From positions 1-45,536 of IMG/VR virus record IMGVR_UViG_3300037136_000114: a stretch of 45,536 nucleotides of DNA, one strand, 5' to 3'. The notes beneath the pieces were generated by a model. That model ran no database searches and was not told where the DNA came from. It saw only the letters and a list, made by a program, of their open reading frames with translations. The translations under genes and the position numbers were made by a program. Below are positions 7,014 through 15,333 of this stretch, in pieces; within the stretch, counting starts at the first letter, position 1, and each line of letters begins with the position of its first letter. The stretch is from a virus.

Positions 7014-8138
7014 GTGGGGCAAGTTAACAATTCGCACGGACAGATATTCTACGGGATGCATTTTGTCCCAGGCGTCGCCGAATACGGTGAGCCCGGTAAA
7101 GACGCATTCAGAATTTTCATCAACGAAGATACCATCCGTAAAATGAACCCGAGCTTTGCCGGTCGCCCTATCTTTGTTGAGCACGTCGATGAAGTAGATC
7201 CGAATCTTTCAGACCTTCGAAAAGAGGCCGATGGCTGGGTTGTCGATAGTTTCTACAACGCTGCCGACGGTAAAACCTGGGCAAAATTTATTGTTGTAAG
7301 TGAGATTGGCTTAAGCGCGATCCGTCGCGGATGGAAGCTTTCAAACGCTTATGTGCCCAAGTCTTTTGGCGATGGCGGTCTTTGGAATGGCGTCTCTTAC
7401 CAAAAGGAAGTTACCTCTGCTGAGTTTGAACATTTAGCAATCGTATCTAATCCTCGTTACGAAGAATCAGTCATCATGAGTCCTGATCAATTCAAGGCTT
7501 ATAACGAAGAAAAAACCACCGAATTAAAAAAGTTTGCAAACTCAAAAAAAGGAGAAACAAAAATGGGATTTAGCATCTTCAAGAAACAGAAAGTTGAGAA
7601 CTCTCTCGACTTGGAAGGGTTGGTAGTTGAACTGCCAAAGTCCAAGAAAGAACTTTCGCTCACCAAAGTCATTAATGATTATGACACCATTCTTAACATG
7701 AACGGCTACGCCAACGGCGACCACATGGTTAAGTGTGGGAACGATGAAATGTCAGTCAATGACCTTGTTAAAAAGCACATGGAAGCCTGCAATGAACTCG
7801 AAAAAATGAAGTCTGCCAAGTCCATGGAAGGCGGCGAGCCCGGAAAAGGAGCTGACGATGATGATCCGGCTGCGAAAAATAGTGAAGAATCTTTGGATGA
7901 AGATCTCGGGGAAGTCGGAAGTCGTGGTGGTGACAAGCATCTATCCAATGAAGAAGAAGGCGATTCGGGCGACGAAGGTAAAGACAAAGATAAAAAAGAC
8001 AAGATGAAAAATGCCCGTGAAAAGGCAAAAGCTGTGAAAAACGCTCCATTCAAAATGTTTGAAGATGCGGTGCCCTCAGTTGAACTCTCAATGGACCAAG
8101 TAGCTCGCGGGAAAGCCCGTTACGGCTCGGGCCAATAA
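7014..8138 (+). CDS. Head maturation protease (DUF2213) with C-terminal scaffold region
   Basis: 374 residues. The N-terminal part (about 10-165) has DUF2213 features such as GMHFVPGVAEY, AGRPIFVEHVDEV and FEHLAIVSNPRY, a family of phage prohead proteases. The C-terminal half is acidic and Lys-rich with no clear fold, like a scaffold, and ends in the motif ARGKARYGSGQ. The start used is GTG 7014, but the frame is open back to 6981 and no good Shine-Dalgarno is visible, so the N-terminus is uncertain. It precedes the decoration and capsid genes, the standard place for a protease. Confidence 0.8.
   Translation: MGQVNNSHGQIFYGMHFVPGVAEYGEPGKDAFRIFINEDTIRKMNPSFAGRPIFVEHVDEVDPNLSDLRKEADGWVVDSFYNAADGKTWAKFIVVSEIGLSAIRRGWKLSNAYVPKSFGDGGLWNGVSYQKEVTSAEFEHLAIVSNPRYEESVIMSPDQFKAYNEEKTTELKKFANSKKGETKMGFSIFKKQKVENSLDLEGLVVELPKSKKELSLTKVINDYDTILNMNGYANGDHMVKCGNDEMSVNDLVKKHMEACNELEKMKSAKSMEGGEPGKGADDDDPAAKNSEESLDEDLGEVGSRGGDKHLSNEEEGDSGDEGKDKDKKDKMKNAREKAKAVKNAPFKMFEDAVPSVELSMDQVARGKARYGSGQ
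7563..8138 (+). CDS. Nested in-frame scaffold protein (internal start of the protease gene)
   Basis: Inside the protease gene, at Met184, a strong Shine-Dalgarno (AAAAGGAGAAAC) lies 4 bases before ATG 7563 in the same frame. Translation from it would give a 191-residue protein consisting only of the charged, acidic C-terminal region. This matches the lambda C/Nu3 arrangement, in which the scaffold is made from an internal start within the protease gene. The signal is seen in the sequence; the scaffold role is inferred. Confidence 0.65.
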   Translation: MGFSIFKKQKVENSLDLEGLVVELPKSKKELSLTKVINDYDTILNMNGYANGDHMVKCGNDEMSVNDLVKKHMEACNELEKMKSAKSMEGGEPGKGADDDDPAAKNSEESLDEDLGEVGSRGGDKHLSNEEEGDSGDEGKDKDKKDKMKNAREKAKAVKNAPFKMFEDAVPSVELSMDQVARGKARYGSGQ

Positions 8139-8158
8139 GAAAGGAAAGGAATTAAAAA

Positions 8159-8932
8159 ATGGCTTTAACAGCAGGCGTATTATCAAAAGTTCTTATCGGC
8201 CAAAGCACGGCCGTCCTGGCATCCACCGCTGCAAGCGGTGGAACAGGTCCCTATACCCAACAATGGTATAGCTCAACGGTTACTGGGTTTACCCCCGGTT
8301 CGAGTAACTTAATCCCCGGCGCAACTGGACTCTCTTTGAGTCAATCAGGCCTTATTCCGGGAGTCACCAATTATTATGTGGTGGTTTATACCGACGTGGG
8401 AGCAAGTACGACGATTAACTCAGCTCAACTTACGGTAGCTCAAGAACCTTCTCTTTCTCAAAACCAATTTGCGCAATCGCCCCTCGTCGGTGTTGTCGAT
8501 CTTAAAGTCGGCCCCACGAACGTTGTAGCTGCGCAAGTTGACGTAAGTGTGAGTTCACAGATTTATCCGGGACAATCCGTAAAAATTGTTCCGAACACGG
8601 TCGGCGGAATTCTCAGAGTTGCTCCTTGTGCTGCTAACTCTGATGCATGTATCGGTTTTGCGATTTTCAACATCAAAGACATTCAATATGCCAACGGGCT
8701 TGCAAGCTCTGGGCAAAATTTGGAAGTAGCTCTTTGGGGCTCTGTGATTTGGTGTTACGCAACTGGGGCTATCACTCAAGGTCAGCGCGCTTGTCTTGAT
8801 GTTAGCTATGTCGGCGGCGTTCAAGCTACAGGAAATTCTGCAACGGTTGTCGGTATGGCTTTTGACGGTGCTGCAAGTGCCGGTCTTATCCGAGTCATGT
8901 TGTTACCTAACGGCGCTTACGCAACAGCTTAA
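8159..8932 (+). CDS. Capsid decoration-like protein with N-terminal Ig-like domain
   Basis: 257 residues, with AAAGGAAAGGA upstream. The first about 95 residues form a Gly/Ser/Thr-rich beta domain (ASGGTGPYTQQWYSS, YYVVVYTDVGASTTINSAQL) like an Ig/PKD-type fold. The rest (LVGVVDLKVGPTNVV, GFAIFNIKDIQYANG, GVQATGNSATVVGMAFDGA) resembles small capsid cement or DUF2190-type proteins. The position between protease and major capsid protein supports a head-decoration role, with the Ig-like part probably exposed on the surface. Confidence 0.65.
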   Translation: MALTAGVLSKVLIGQSTAVLASTAASGGTGPYTQQWYSSTVTGFTPGSSNLIPGATGLSLSQSGLIPGVTNYYVVVYTDVGASTTINSAQLTVAQEPSLSQNQFAQSPLVGVVDLKVGPTNVVAAQVDVSVSSQIYPGQSVKIVPNTVGGILRVAPCAANSDACIGFAIFNIKDIQYANGLASSGQNLEVALWGSVIWCYATGAITQGQRACLDVSYVGGVQATGNSATVVGMAFDGAASAGLIRVMLLPNGAYATA

Positions 8933-8956
8933 TAGAGAAGGGGAGATAAAATTTAA

Positions 8957-10012
8957 ATGAGAAAGCAACCCGTAATTACAAACTCTAAGGGCGCACCAAT
9001 CGTCCTTAACGAAAGAGAAGCCCATGTGGCTAACTATTGGGAACGTCATATCAAGAACTCTCTTGGATATGAAGTTGCCATCACAACCCTGACCCAAATC
9101 GTTAAGAAAGTCTCCGAGCAAAAGCTCTACCAAATTGCTCCGGCTGACTATCTTCCGATCAGGGTTGGTGAAGGAACCTGGAGTTCTAACCTGACCACGT
9201 TCCGTAGCTATGACATCGCTGACGAATTCGAAAGCGGTATCATCAACTCAGGCGATTCGAACACGCGTCTTAGCGTGGGTGATGCCGGTGTTGATGCTCT
9301 GAACATCAAGGTCAACAACTGGGCTAAAAACTGCGGTTGGTCGATCTTTGCTCTGGAGCAAGCTGCTAAATCAGGAAACTGGGATCTTGTTTCGGCTAAA
9401 GAAAAAACCCGTAAACGTAACTGGGATCTCGGGATTCAGCGTGTGGCATTCCTCGGCGCTCGTGGTCAAAACGCATCAAACGGTTCTTGCCTTGGTCTCT
9501 TAAACCAAGCTGGAATCACTTTCGATACCACTTTGATCACCGCTCCGTTGTCAGGCCTTGCTCCTACAAACCTTTCGACCTTCCAACAACTAGCGATTCA
9601 GCGCTATCGGGCTAACTGTAGCTATACGTCTTTCCCGACCCACTTTATCGTTCCGGAATCGGACTACAACGGCATGGCAGCGCAAGCTTCGGCTACCTTC
9701 CCGATGAAATCGATTTTGGAACTTTTGGAAGAAGGTTTCCAAATCATCACCAGGAACAAGAACTTTAAGATCTTGCCCCTTGTGTATGCTCAAGCTGCAA
9801 ATGCAGGTGGATCGCTGCCCTCACAAGCTGCGACCCAAATGTATGCGTTCTTGAACTATGATGAAGAATCGCTTCGCATGGATATTCCGCTCGATTACAC
9901 GAATACCCTCGCGAACAGCTTGGATAACTTTATGTTCCAGAACGCTGGTTATGGCCAATTCACCGGCGTCTTGGCATATCGTCCGGCAGAATTGTATTAT
10001 GCGGGCTTTTAA
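8957..10012 (+). CDS. Major capsid protein (DUF2184)
   Basis: 351 residues. Recognisable features of DUF2184 capsid proteins include YLPIRVGEGTWSSNL, YDIADEFESGIINS, KVNNWAKNCGWSIFALEQA and RVAFLGARGQ near the N-terminal half, and YMFQ/GYGQFTGVLAYRPAE-like sequence near the end. A GAAGGGGAGAT Shine-Dalgarno precedes ATG 8957. It is the HK97-fold shell protein by family and position. An HNH endonuclease gene on the opposite strand follows directly. Confidence 0.9.
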   Translation: MRKQPVITNSKGAPIVLNEREAHVANYWERHIKNSLGYEVAITTLTQIVKKVSEQKLYQIAPADYLPIRVGEGTWSSNLTTFRSYDIADEFESGIINSGDSNTRLSVGDAGVDALNIKVNNWAKNCGWSIFALEQAAKSGNWDLVSAKEKTRKRNWDLGIQRVAFLGARGQNASNGSCLGLLNQAGITFDTTLITAPLSGLAPTNLSTFQQLAIQRYRANCSYTSFPTHFIVPESDYNGMAAQASATFPMKSILELLEEGFQIITRNKNFKILPLVYAQAANAGGSLPSQAATQMYAFLNYDEESLRMDIPLDYTNTLANSLDNFMFQNAGYGQFTGVLAYRPAELYYAGF

Positions 10013-10026
10013 CTAAGGGAAGGGAC

Positions 10027-10479
10027 TTAAGAGGCTGGGAGAGATCTCAGCCTCGCCCTTCGGCAATTATTGCGAAGATCTCGGCAATGAACACAGCCGC
10101 GTTTCGCTTTGGAGGGACCATGAAAATAAGTATTTTCCGGCGTGAATTCATGGCCGTTAATACAATGGGTTCTTCTAGTGTTGATGCCAGAACGGGAGTC
10201 ACTTCGTTTGTTGTTCTCAGCATGAGAAACGGCCTCAAGATGACTGGGCTTTACGCAAAGATTGTTTTTGCACGTGTGGTCAACTTCAAAGCCTCCGGGT
10301 ATAGGACCATTGAAAAACTCATAAGAAAATCTGTGAGCGTAGCCATTTTTAGAATTAAACCTAAAATAGCCGTATCTTCCTTTTTTGTTTCGCCCACCGG
10401 CTGTAGCTCCAATCCAAAGCCAGCAATCTTTTTTGCCAGTAACTTTAACCTTAAGCCAAAATCTTTCTATTTCACTCAT
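10027..10479 (-). CDS. Free-standing HNH endonuclease
   Basis: 150 residues on the strand opposite the structural genes, filling the gap between the capsid and connector genes. It shows an N-terminal DCWLWIGATAGG segment, RYGYFRF and AHRFSYEFFNGPIP, then the HNH core FEVDHTCKNNLCVKPSHLEAV, followed by Cys pairs (THCINGHEF, GCVHCRDLR) that may bind zinc. This is an HNH_3-type homing endonuclease as found between phage structural genes. Insertion against the direction of transcription marks it as a mobile intruder. ORFs on the plus strand here are shadows. Confidence 0.9.
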   Translation of the reverse strand: MSEIERFWLKVKVTGKKDCWLWIGATAGGRNKKGRYGYFRFNSKNGYAHRFSYEFFNGPIPGGFEVDHTCKNNLCVKPSHLEAVSHAENNKRSDSRSGINTRRTHCINGHEFTPENTYFHGPSKAKRGCVHCRDLRNNCRRARLRSLPAS

Positions 10480-10517
10480 GATTTTGGAGCATATACTAGT
10501 AACCGGGGTAAAGCAAT

Positions 10518-10949
10518 ATGTATGTAGCCCCCACCATAGCTCAATTTCAAACTCAGTTCATTAGGGATTTCCCGTATGGGACAGATCCCAATGTTTCTAT
10601 TTTGGATGCTGACATCATCAATGCGTTCAATCTCACAGACATTACAATCAATCCTAATTTATGGTGTGATCAAAGCTCCTACCAAATAGCTTATGGATAT
10701 CTTGCGGCCCACTTTTTAGTTTTAAATCTTCGCGCAAGCTCGCAAGGTTTGAATGGTCAGTACAATTTTCTCCAAAACAGTAAGAGCGTTAATGGAGTTT
10801 CAGAAGCTTTTACCATCCCTCAAAGAGTTATAGATAATCCTCTTTTCTCACAATATTTCAAAACAAATTATGGCAGCCAATACATGCACCTAGTTTGGCC
10901 GCTCATAGTCGGCCCTTCCATGTCCGTATGGGGAAGGACGAAAAGTTAA
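10518..10949 (+). CDS. Head-tail connector (DUF4054-like)
   Basis: 143 residues. The N-terminus (IAQFQTQFIRDFPYG, DADIINAFNLTDITINP, QIAYGYLAAHFLVLNLRA) matches the helical pattern of DUF4054/gp6-type adaptor proteins that sit below the portal. The context after the capsid gene agrees. The stop shares a base with the next start (TAATG at 10947). Confidence 0.75.
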   Translation: MYVAPTIAQFQTQFIRDFPYGTDPNVSILDADIINAFNLTDITINPNLWCDQSSYQIAYGYLAAHFLVLNLRASSQGLNGQYNFLQNSKSVNGVSEAFTIPQRVIDNPLFSQYFKTNYGSQYMHLVWPLIVGPSMSVWGRTKS

Positions 10950-11416
10950 TGGCTGATACCGTTGAACTAAAAACAAAGGGGCTTGATCAATTCATTAAAT
11001 CCCTCAAGGGAAAGCTCCCCACTGTTCGCGTTGGTATTTTAGGTTCTCATGATGCGCGCCGAGGCGGAGTGAACGGTAATGCCGAGATCGGTGCAAAACA
11101 TGAGTTTGGCGGAGATGGGATGCCTATCCGTTCGTTCTTAAGAGTTCCTATTTCAGAAAACATTGGTTCTTATTTAGAGAATTACGGAGCTTTTGATGAG
11201 GATAACCTCAAAAAAGTCATCAACGAAGGCAAGCTTAGCGTTTGGATGAAGCAAATTGGCATCGTCGCGGAGAAAATCGTTGGGGATGCCTTTTCAAATG
11301 GTGGGTTTGGTAAATGGCCAGGATGGAAGGGTAATTACAAATCAAACACCGGATTGATCCTTGTTGATACCACGCAACTTCGAAACAGCATAACCAGTGA
11401 GGTTCACGATGGCTAA
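10949..11416 (+). CDS. Tail completion / virion morphogenesis protein
   Basis: 155 residues from ATG 10949, coupled to the upstream stop. The features VRVGILGSHDARRGGVNGNAEIG, KHEFGGDGMPIRSFLR and a C-terminal TGLILVDTTQLRNSITSEV are those of the phage virion morphogenesis / HK97 gp10-like family, which finishes the head-tail interface. An upstream in-frame start at 10895 would overlap the connector gene without support. Confidence 0.75.
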   Translation: MADTVELKTKGLDQFIKSLKGKLPTVRVGILGSHDARRGGVNGNAEIGAKHEFGGDGMPIRSFLRVPISENIGSYLENYGAFDEDNLKKVINEGKLSVWMKQIGIVAEKIVGDAFSNGGFGKWPGWKGNYKSNTGLILVDTTQLRNSITSEVHDG

Positions 11417-11813
11417 CACCGGCACGATTGCTAATGCTGCGAATCTCCCGCTGTTTGCTAAATCAGGAACAACGCCTGACGTGAGCGGCGCGCTGCAAAG
11501 CTATTACCAATCTCTCACATTTGAGCCTCTTGTTAAAACCGTCACTGGTTTTCAAGTGGTTGAGACAGCCAATCCTATTAACTTTTGGGGCAATGTTCAG
11601 CCATATAATCAAAGACAGCTTATTCTTTTGCCGGTTGGACAAAGGGCTTGGACATGGATTTCCATATTTTGCGATCCTGTTGTCACGCTTCAGGTAGATG
11701 ACGTGGTGCTTTTTAAAAACAAGCAGACCAGAGTAATGGCGCGTCAGGATAACGCACTTTATGGTTTTATCAGACTAGATTGTGTTCAAGATTGGCTTGG
11801 GAGCGGCACATGA
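11409..11813 (+). CDS. Head-tail joining protein, unknown family
   Basis: 134 residues from ATG 11409, overlapping the end of the previous gene by 8 bases. The visible core (NFWGNVQPYNQRQLILLPVGQRAW, TLQVDDVVLFKNKQTRVMARQDN) looks like a small beta-barrel tail-terminator or stopper protein. The order connector - completion - this - DUF protein - sheath is what contractile phages show. Function rests on position. Confidence 0.6.
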   Translation: MANTGTIANAANLPLFAKSGTTPDVSGALQSYYQSLTFEPLVKTVTGFQVVETANPINFWGNVQPYNQRQLILLPVGQRAWTWISIFCDPVVTLQVDDVVLFKNKQTRVMARQDNALYGFIRLDCVQDWLGSGT

Positions 11814-12562
11814 CAACTCTCGCGCTTTCCCAATCTAAAACAGCAGTTGGAGCTAATATTACGGCATCGTTTTTGGCGACGGGAGGGACGTCGCCTTATA
11901 CGTATTCCGTTCGCAGTGGGGGTGCCGGAGGAACAATCAATAGCTCAACTGGGCTCTACACGGCACCCCCTGCGGTTAGTCCAAATCCTTTACAGCTTTA
12001 TGACACTATCCAAGTGGCAGATAATGCCAGCCCTAAGAATATCGCAACGGCCCAAATCTTTGTTGGAACTCCACTTCTTCTTTTCTGTGACATCATTCAA
12101 AATCAAATGGGGCTTGATAACAACCACATTTATCTTTGGGAACAAAAGCTTTTCCAACCAACCGACTCTAGCCTTTATGTGGCTGTCTCGGTTCTCTCAT
12201 GTAAGCCGTTTGGGAATACGAACTATTTTAACGGTTCAACTCAGCAATCGATTCAATCGGTGAATATGTATGCCCAGCTTCAATTAGACATTATCTCCAG
12301 GGGACCTGCGGCCAGGGATCAAAAAGAACTTGTGATTATGGCTCTTAACTCTAACTATTCACAAAGCCAACAACAAGGGAACGGCTTCTTTATAGGCGAG
12401 CTTCCTCCCGGATCTCATTTTGTAAACTTATCAAACATAGATGGGGCAGCGATTCCATATCGATTCGCGATCTCTGTGGCCATGCAATATTTCGTCCAAA
12501 AGATTACGGCTGTTCCGTATTTCAGTTCTTTCCCAACACCAACGGTGATCACAAATGCCTAA
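11810..12562 (+). CDS. Tail terminator-like protein with N-terminal Ig-like domain
   Basis: 250 residues from ATG 11810, with an ATGA overlap upstream. The first about 80 residues are an Ig-like module (ATGGTSPYTYSVRSGGAGG, INSSTGLYTAPPAV) close to one in the baseplate J gene at 19906. The remainder (IIQNQMGLDNNHIYLWEQK, DIISRGPAARDQKELVIMAL, YRFAISVAMQYFVQK) resembles the phage gene found just before the sheath, often annotated as LIC_12616-like or a tail terminator. The Ig domain is an added surface module. Confidence 0.6.
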   Translation: MTTLALSQSKTAVGANITASFLATGGTSPYTYSVRSGGAGGTINSSTGLYTAPPAVSPNPLQLYDTIQVADNASPKNIATAQIFVGTPLLLFCDIIQNQMGLDNNHIYLWEQKLFQPTDSSLYVAVSVLSCKPFGNTNYFNGSTQQSIQSVNMYAQLQLDIISRGPAARDQKELVIMALNSNYSQSQQQGNGFFIGELPPGSHFVNLSNIDGAAIPYRFAISVAMQYFVQKITAVPYFSSFPTPTVITNA

Positions 12563-12575
12563 CGGAGGATTTTAA

Positions 12576-14006
12576 ATGGCTAACTTACCCTTTTCAGAAG
12601 TAGTAACGGTATCGGTCGCACAAGCGCCGGTCGGTGCTGCCGAATACAACACTAGCAACATTGCTATTTTTTCAAATGAAGTTTATCAAAGTAGCTTTGG
12701 AAGCCTTGGATATCAAATCTATCTCTCTCCACAACAAGTTGGGATTGATTTCGGCACCAATTCCAATACCTATCAAATGGCAGTGGCGATTTTCTCCCAA
12801 CAACCAAATATTCTTCTTAATGGAGGATACCTGGTCGTTATTCCATTTGTTAATGCGGTTCAAACTTTGGCCCTTTCTGGAGTTGCGGCGAGCGGGACTT
12901 TTGAACTGACTCTTGGGGGGAATACTTCGGCCGCTATCAACTGGAACGATTCGGCTTCTGTTATTCAAGGAAAGCTTGTAGCTGCCTGGACTCAAGTGCC
13001 GGGAGTGGTTGTTTCTGGTTCAATTGCATCTGAATCTCTTGTGATTAGCCTGGATGGTCTATATGGACCTCAAAGTTTAATTACTGTGAGTGCAAATTCG
13101 CTCGAAACATCGGGTTCTGTTGCGATTACCGTAACTCCTTCGACGACAACCGCCGGTGAAACGCTAACCGGAGCAATCAATAGAAGCCAAGGACTTGTTC
13201 AATACTTCGGTATCATGGGAACCTTGATCTTTGATCAGGCCGACACGCTTGCCGCTGCCGCTGTCATCCAAACAATCAATGCCATTGGATTCTTTGGCTC
13301 ACGCACTGAAGCGGATATTGAACCAGGAGGCACGCTTGATCTCCTAAGAAGTGGAACCCTTACACAGAGTCGAGGCCTCTATTATGGGGGTTCAACTGAT
13401 TTGTCGGTCCTTCAGTTTATGGCAGCTTATGCGGGCCGTGGTTTGTCAGTTGTTTTCTCAGCATCACTGACAACTCTGACCATGAATTTGAAACAACTCT
13501 CAGGCATTCAACCTGACCCATCCATGACTCCTGCGATTAAAGCTCTGGCAGAAGCTGCCGGAGCCGATATCTATGCAAGCCTTAATGGAACGCCTGGGGT
13601 TATTTCCTTTGGAGCTAATGATTATTTCGATGATCAATACAATATCCAATGGTTTGTGGGAGCGCTTCAAATCGCTCTTTTTAATCTCTTACAGGCAACC
13701 TCAACCAAGATTGCACAGACCGAGAATGGCATGTATCAGCTTAAAAACGCGGCTCGCCAAGTGTGCGAACAGGCTGTTTCAAACGGATTCCTGGCTCCGG
13801 GGAGCTGGAACAGTTCTGAATTCTTTGGGAATCAGGCGCTATTTATCTCTAATATTTCGCAACAAGGTTACTACATTTATTCGAGTCCCATTTCTGAACA
13901 GTCCGAGAGTATCCGAATTGCTAGAGAAGCCCCGTTAATCCAAGTCGCAGTTAAATATGCAGGAGCCATCCAAACGGCATCGCTCCTTGTGATCGTGAAC
14001 CAATGA
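12576..14006 (+). CDS. Contractile tail sheath protein (DUF3383)
   Basis: 476 residues with a GGAGG Shine-Dalgarno. DUF3383 features are visible: an N-terminal VVTVSVAQAPVGAAEYN, a beta-rich insertion with VSGSIASESLVISLDG, then TRTEADIEPGGTL-like and LYYGGSTDLSVLQFMAAYAG regions and a C-terminal RIAREAPLIQVAVKYAGAI. This is the polymerising sheath that contracts on infection, so the phage is a myovirus morphotype. Its last codons (VNQ stop) are repeated at the end of the next gene. Confidence 0.85.
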   Translation: MANLPFSEVVTVSVAQAPVGAAEYNTSNIAIFSNEVYQSSFGSLGYQIYLSPQQVGIDFGTNSNTYQMAVAIFSQQPNILLNGGYLVVIPFVNAVQTLALSGVAASGTFELTLGGNTSAAINWNDSASVIQGKLVAAWTQVPGVVVSGSIASESLVISLDGLYGPQSLITVSANSLETSGSVAITVTPSTTTAGETLTGAINRSQGLVQYFGIMGTLIFDQADTLAAAAVIQTINAIGFFGSRTEADIEPGGTLDLLRSGTLTQSRGLYYGGSTDLSVLQFMAAYAGRGLSVVFSASLTTLTMNLKQLSGIQPDPSMTPAIKALAEAAGADIYASLNGTPGVISFGANDYFDDQYNIQWFVGALQIALFNLLQATSTKIAQTENGMYQLKNAARQVCEQAVSNGFLAPGSWNSSEFFGNQALFISNISQQGYYIYSSPISEQSESIRIAREAPLIQVAVKYAGAIQTASLLVIVNQ

Positions 14007-14483
14007 CAAAGATTTGTATGAAATGCAAGTTAGAAAAGTCTAAGGAAGATTTTTATAAACATAAGAGCCATTCCGATGGGCTTTATGATTATTGTAAACC
14101 TTGTTGGACTTCCTACCAATATTCTCCAGAGCAAAAACTTAAGACAAACAAGAGAAACATAGAAAGAGGGCACCAAAGTCAAAAAAAATATGAGTGGCTT
14201 AGAAATTACAATCTTAAGAAAAAGTATGGAATTACGCTTAATCAGTATAATCAAAAACTTATAGAACAATCTGGAAACTGTGCTCTATGTGAAAAAAATC
14301 ACAGAGATTGCAAAAATGGATTAGTAGTCGATCACGACCATTCATCCGGGAAAGTAAGAGATTTGCTTTGCGTAAGCTGCAATCTTTTAATTGGTAATTC
14401 TAGGGAAAAATCAGAACTTCTGATAAAGGCCGTTTCTTACCTGGATAAGCACAAAGATAAAAAACTTAAATTAGTGAACCAAT
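13995..14483 (+). repeat. 10-bp direct repeat flanking the endonuclease VII insertion
   Basis: GTGAACCAAT occurs at 13995-14004 (sheath end) and again at 14474-14483 (endonuclease end), offset by 479 bases. In both places it encodes VNQ in frame with the stop codon. After the second copy comes the Shine-Dalgarno AAAGGAG of the tail tube gene, which would originally have followed the sheath stop. Confidence 0.75.
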
Positions 14484-14485
14484 AA
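14003..14485 (+). CDS. Recombination endonuclease VII-like (HNH) gene inserted after the sheath gene
   Basis: 160 residues, starting in an ATGA overlap with the sheath stop. It has zinc-type Cys pairs (CMKCKLEKSKEDFY, YDYCKPCW), YGITLNQYNQKLIEQSGNCALC and the catalytic VVDHDHSSGKVRDLLCVSCN, the pattern of phage T4 endonuclease VII and related HNH mobile enzymes. Composition is more AT- and Lys-rich than its neighbours. It ends in LVNQ, the same residues that end the sheath, encoded by the same bases, so it looks like a precise insertion that recreated the gene end. Confidence 0.9.
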   Translation: MTKICMKCKLEKSKEDFYKHKSHSDGLYDYCKPCWTSYQYSPEQKLKTNKRNIERGHQSQKKYEWLRNYNLKKKYGITLNQYNQKLIEQSGNCALCEKNHRDCKNGLVVDHDHSSGKVRDLLCVSCNLLIGNSREKSELLIKAVSYLDKHKDKKLKLVNQ

Positions 14486-14495
14486 AGGAGAATGT

Positions 14496-14951
14496 ATGAG
14501 TGCTGTAGCATTAACCGGCTCTGATACCGTCATCATCAACAACAGGAACATCGTTGACCTGGCTGATGGGGATTGTGTCACCCTTGAATTTCCAAACGAT
14601 ATCGCCAACGCTAAGATTGGTAAAAACGGTAACGCCATTTACGGGTTAAACCAAATGGGAAACCTGGCTGAGGTTAAACTTAGGGTGATTAGGGGAAGTG
14701 CCGATGACAACTTCCTCAATAACCTAATCTCTCAGCAACAAGCCAATTTTGCAGGCACCGTTCTAATGATTGGTGAGTTCATCAAGCAATTAGGCGATGG
14801 CGCAGGAAACATCACCTCTGACACTTACATTTTGGCGGGGGGAATTATGCAAAAGCAAATCCCGGCTAAAAGTAACGTTGAGGGCGACACGGAGCAAAGC
14901 GTTTCGATCTACATGATGAAGTTCACGTCGGCCCCAAGGGTCTTAACTTAA
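14496..14951 (+). CDS. Tail tube protein (DUF3277)
   Basis: 151 residues with an AAAGGAGAATGT leader. The segments FPNDIANAKIGKNGNAIYG, AEVKLRVIRGSADDNFLN, LISQQQANFAGTVLMIGEF and SVSIYMMKFTSAPRVL match DUF3277 tube proteins. It forms the inner tube surrounded by the sheath. Position after the sheath is canonical once the inserted endonuclease is ignored. Confidence 0.85.
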   Translation: MSAVALTGSDTVIINNRNIVDLADGDCVTLEFPNDIANAKIGKNGNAIYGLNQMGNLAEVKLRVIRGSADDNFLNNLISQQQANFAGTVLMIGEFIKQLGDGAGNITSDTYILAGGIMQKQIPAKSNVEGDTEQSVSIYMMKFTSAPRVLT

Positions 14952-14952
14952 T

Positions 14953-15333
14953 ATGAAGCTTCCTAGTGGAGCGGAACTCCGCATTACTTTGGCTCCCTTT
15001 TCGGATGCCAATGCTCTTTTACAGGTAGCTCTTGAAGAACTTAAGAACCTAAAAATGGCCTATTCGACTGAAATCGATACTAATTTTATTAAAGATATAA
15101 TTTGTGCCGGACTATCATCGAAGAAATTTGAAGCCGCTCTTTGGAAATGTATGGAACGTGCTCTTTATAATAATTTAAAGATCACAGAACAAACATTTGA
15201 ACCGGCAGAGGCTAGGCAAGATTATTTTATGGTCTGTTTTGAAGTCGCGAAAGAAAACATAGTGCCTTTTACGAAGACCCTTATGCCGTTGTTATCTCAA
15301 GTAAGGGAGATACTGGCCAAAAACCCCGCATAA
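14953..15333 (+). CDS. Tail assembly chaperone, short (G-like) product
   Basis: 126 residues, all helical in appearance (FSDANALLQVALEELKNLK, FEAALWKCMERALYNNLK, EARQDYFMVCFEVAKEN). Position between tail tube and tape measure is that of the tail assembly chaperone. The gene ends at 15333, but a -1 slippery heptamer lies just before the stop and the -1 frame stays open for another 59 codons, as in G/GT chaperone pairs. Confidence 0.8.
   Translation: MKLPSGAELRITLAPFSDANALLQVALEELKNLKMAYSTEIDTNFIKDIICAGLSSKKFEAALWKCMERALYNNLKITEQTFEPAEARQDYFMVCFEVAKENIVPFTKTLMPLLSQVREILAKNPA

Noticed and set aside
10087-10527. Plus-strand 146-residue ORF between capsid and connector
   Set aside because: It is the complement of the HNH gene, which has clear motifs on the minus strand; the plus frame has none.
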